Origin: Dermanyssus gallinae
Lineage: Eukaryota > Arthropoda > Arachnida > Mesostigmata > Dermanyssidae
DNA length: 64,000 nucleotides
Assembly (NCBI GenBank): GCA_003439945.1
Contig: QVRM01004774.1
Coordinates: forward strand, 124,001 to 188,000
Direction: 5' to 3'
Positions 62,692 through 64,000 of the stretch are shown piece by piece. The position numbers and the translations under genes are program-made. The notes under the pieces are model-generated. The model was not told the origin of the DNA and did not search any database. It saw only the letters and a program-made list of their open reading frames with translations. Within the stretch, counting starts at the first letter, position 1. Every line of letters begins with the position of its first letter.

Positions 62692-62913
62692 ACTATCATC
62701 GAATGGATCGACGATCCCGGAGCGAAGCCCCGCACCCAGTGCGTCGCAGTAGCCCGAAACACCGGGCGCTTCGAGTGCGGACGCTACAAATGCGGGCGGT
62801 TCGCGTCTCCCCGCATTCAAGCACAGCAGCTCACTCGAATCCTGTGGGTGCGGCCGGGTAGCAACTGCCTGAATAGCGCCGGAATTACGCTGGAACACTG
62901 CGGCGTAGAATGA
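62692..62913 (+). CDS. Candidate terminal exon of an unrecognised cysteine-rich protein
   Basis: This open segment of 73 codons and a TGA follows a possible acceptor (GTCATCGCAG|ACT). About 70 percent of third codon positions are G or C, while the window is AT-rich, and this frame has the most protein-like composition of the open frames here. It begins TIIEWIDDPGAKPRTQCVAV and contains FECGRYKCGRF and a second cysteine pair near the end. The spacing of its five cysteines suggests a secreted or extracellular domain, but I do not recognise the family. A (TA)n tract follows the stop, as in a 3' UTR. Two other plus frames and one minus frame are also open over the same DNA, so the strand is not certain. 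Upstream exons were not found. Confidence 0.38.
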   Translation, partial: TIIEWIDDPGAKPRTQCVAVARNTGRFECGRYKCGRFASPRIQAQQLTRILWVRPGSNCLNSAGITLEHCGVE

Positions 62914-62926
62914 TCGAATAACCGGA

Positions 62927-62966
<40 letters not shown>

Positions 62967-62994
62967 ATAACAAAGTTCAAATTGTCACGCTAAC

Positions 62995-63019
62995 CGTTTC
63001 GAAAACAGTCAGGCCCGCA

Positions 63020-63062
<43 letters not shown>

Positions 63063-63084
63063 TTGCCTTACTGCTTTCGAAACG
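62995..63084. repeat. 90-bp palindrome around (TA)n
   Basis: CGTTTCGAAAACAGTCAGG at the left is the inverse of CGTTTCGAAAGCAGTAAGG at the right, with CCGCATATAT/ATATATGCGG next to a (TA)n centre. It may be a tiny MITE that captured or seeded the microsatellite, or a cruciform-forming arrest site. Confidence 0.8.
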
Positions 63085-63089
63085 TAAGA

Positions 63090-64000
63090 TTGTTAGACAC
63101 AAGTACGTCCAGCTTATGGCTGTACGAGTCTTAGAAATAAATTGTCTATATCTTAAAGAAGAACTCTTAGGTACATATGTTTATATTCTATTGTTGTAAC
63201 ATTTTATGATTAGATGACAGCTTGTTGCTCCGCTGGTACAACTATACGGAAACCTCGGTCGTCTCCTACGTTGCCCATTGTAATGGGTTCCTCAAACGCG
63301 GCTGCTTTTTAAGAGCTGTACTTTTATGAAGGTTTTCCACAAGTAGTTTAGTTAAGGCCATGAAATAAGCTATTCAATTGCGGACGCTGCTCTATCCTTT
63401 AAAGCAACCTTTAAAGAACAAATTTAATCTAAAACGAAAAGGTTGTTTTTTGAAAAGTGTGCTACTTGGTCTAAATACTATGTGCGAGGCGATTAGAATA
63501 AACTTCGAGCCAAAGAGAGAGAGAGAGCGGGACAAATAGTACTCATACTTTGTGATAATTTATACGGCTCTGGAAGGCCACAGAAAATAAGAGAGAAGAC
63601 CTTTGCGAGCCCGCTCTTCTATGCGTCTGGTAAAGTACACGCTGAGACAATATATTCACACATATGGAATGAGCTGGACACACACGGCTATCGTTGACCT
63701 TAAGCTTAGCTCGTCTCATTCATCGGCCGGCCCTCTTCTTTAACAAAATTCCATCGCCTTTGCTGTGCTTTTGTGAATCCCAAGCCGGCTACGATACACA
63801 AAATGCTAGATTACAAGACGCGTCGCTAATGTTGCAGATGTAATCGGTCACGTAAGTTTACTGCCAGGTCGTTGCCACACATAAACGTCTTTGCACCGGG
63901 CTGAAACGATTCAGTGCAAACGCCCTCTGTATGTGACTCCTCGGTACAGCGGTTCAAGTAATTTATTGCTAGGCATGCTACAGTTTTTTTAGAACCAAGC
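63090..64000. other. No gene seen
   Basis: AT-rich DNA with a short (GA)n at 63516-63528. No open frame of note and no known repeat. Confidence 0.6.

Overview
This is a window from an animal nuclear genome. It has AT-rich DNA, abundant (TA)n, (ATT)n, (GTT)n and (AG)n microsatellites, fossil Tc1/mariner transposons, non-LTR retrotransposons, tRNA-headed SINEs, and short open exons with GT/AG borders kilobases apart. There is no prokaryotic gene density, rRNA, intact tRNA or CRISPR. The mixture fits an arthropod. A mite or tick is my guess, because degenerate M13 peptidase paralogues and these LINE types are common there, but nothing proves the taxon.

The main result is a candidate single gene on the minus strand, running from about 59.8 kb down to about 20.6 kb. 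Eight short open segments occur in the order and with the sequence features of an M13 (neprilysin/endothelin-converting-enzyme) protein: a cytoplasmic tail, membrane anchor and CxxxxC exon (59.44-59.82 kb); N-terminal M13 domain pieces (52.1 and 38.7 kb); a helix-rich middle (30.1-30.4 kb); the block before the catalytic site (24.1-24.2 kb); the block where HExxH should be (22.3-22.5 kb); the ExxxD block (20.9-21.0 kb); and the FF..A..W to RV...L block (20.6-20.8 kb). Several joins keep reading phase exactly. The zinc-binding HExxH is not recognisable, so if the gene is expressed it is probably a non-catalytic homologue. The exon with the usual DFY..CG motif and the final C.xW exon were not found, and one junction is out of phase.

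The introns of this gene and the flanks are packed with transposon remains: at least seven non-LTR reverse-transcriptase relics from several lineages (about 1.7, 16.6-17.6, 23.4-23.7, 25.8-27.1, 27.5-28.3, 30.9-33.4, 48.2-48.7 and 50.7-51.4 kb), four Tc1/mariner transposase relics (12.6-13.4, 14.2-14.5, 34.8-36.1 and 39.7-40.4 kb), a family of foldback/MITE elements with CAGGGT ends (window start, about 28.8-30.0, 33.7-34.8 and 48.7-49.1 kb), and three tRNA-derived SINE families with several copies, some with clear target-site duplications.

Regions at 5-10, 36.2-38.4 and 59-62.9 kb are GC-richer, with long trinucleotide and pyrimidine tracts. The last of these contains the first exon of the M13-like gene and, on the plus strand, a codon-biased cysteine-rich open segment ending at 62.913 kb that may be the terminal exon of a second gene. 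I found no evidence of a wholly new genetic system. The most unusual object is the degenerate M13 gene with its transposon-filled introns.
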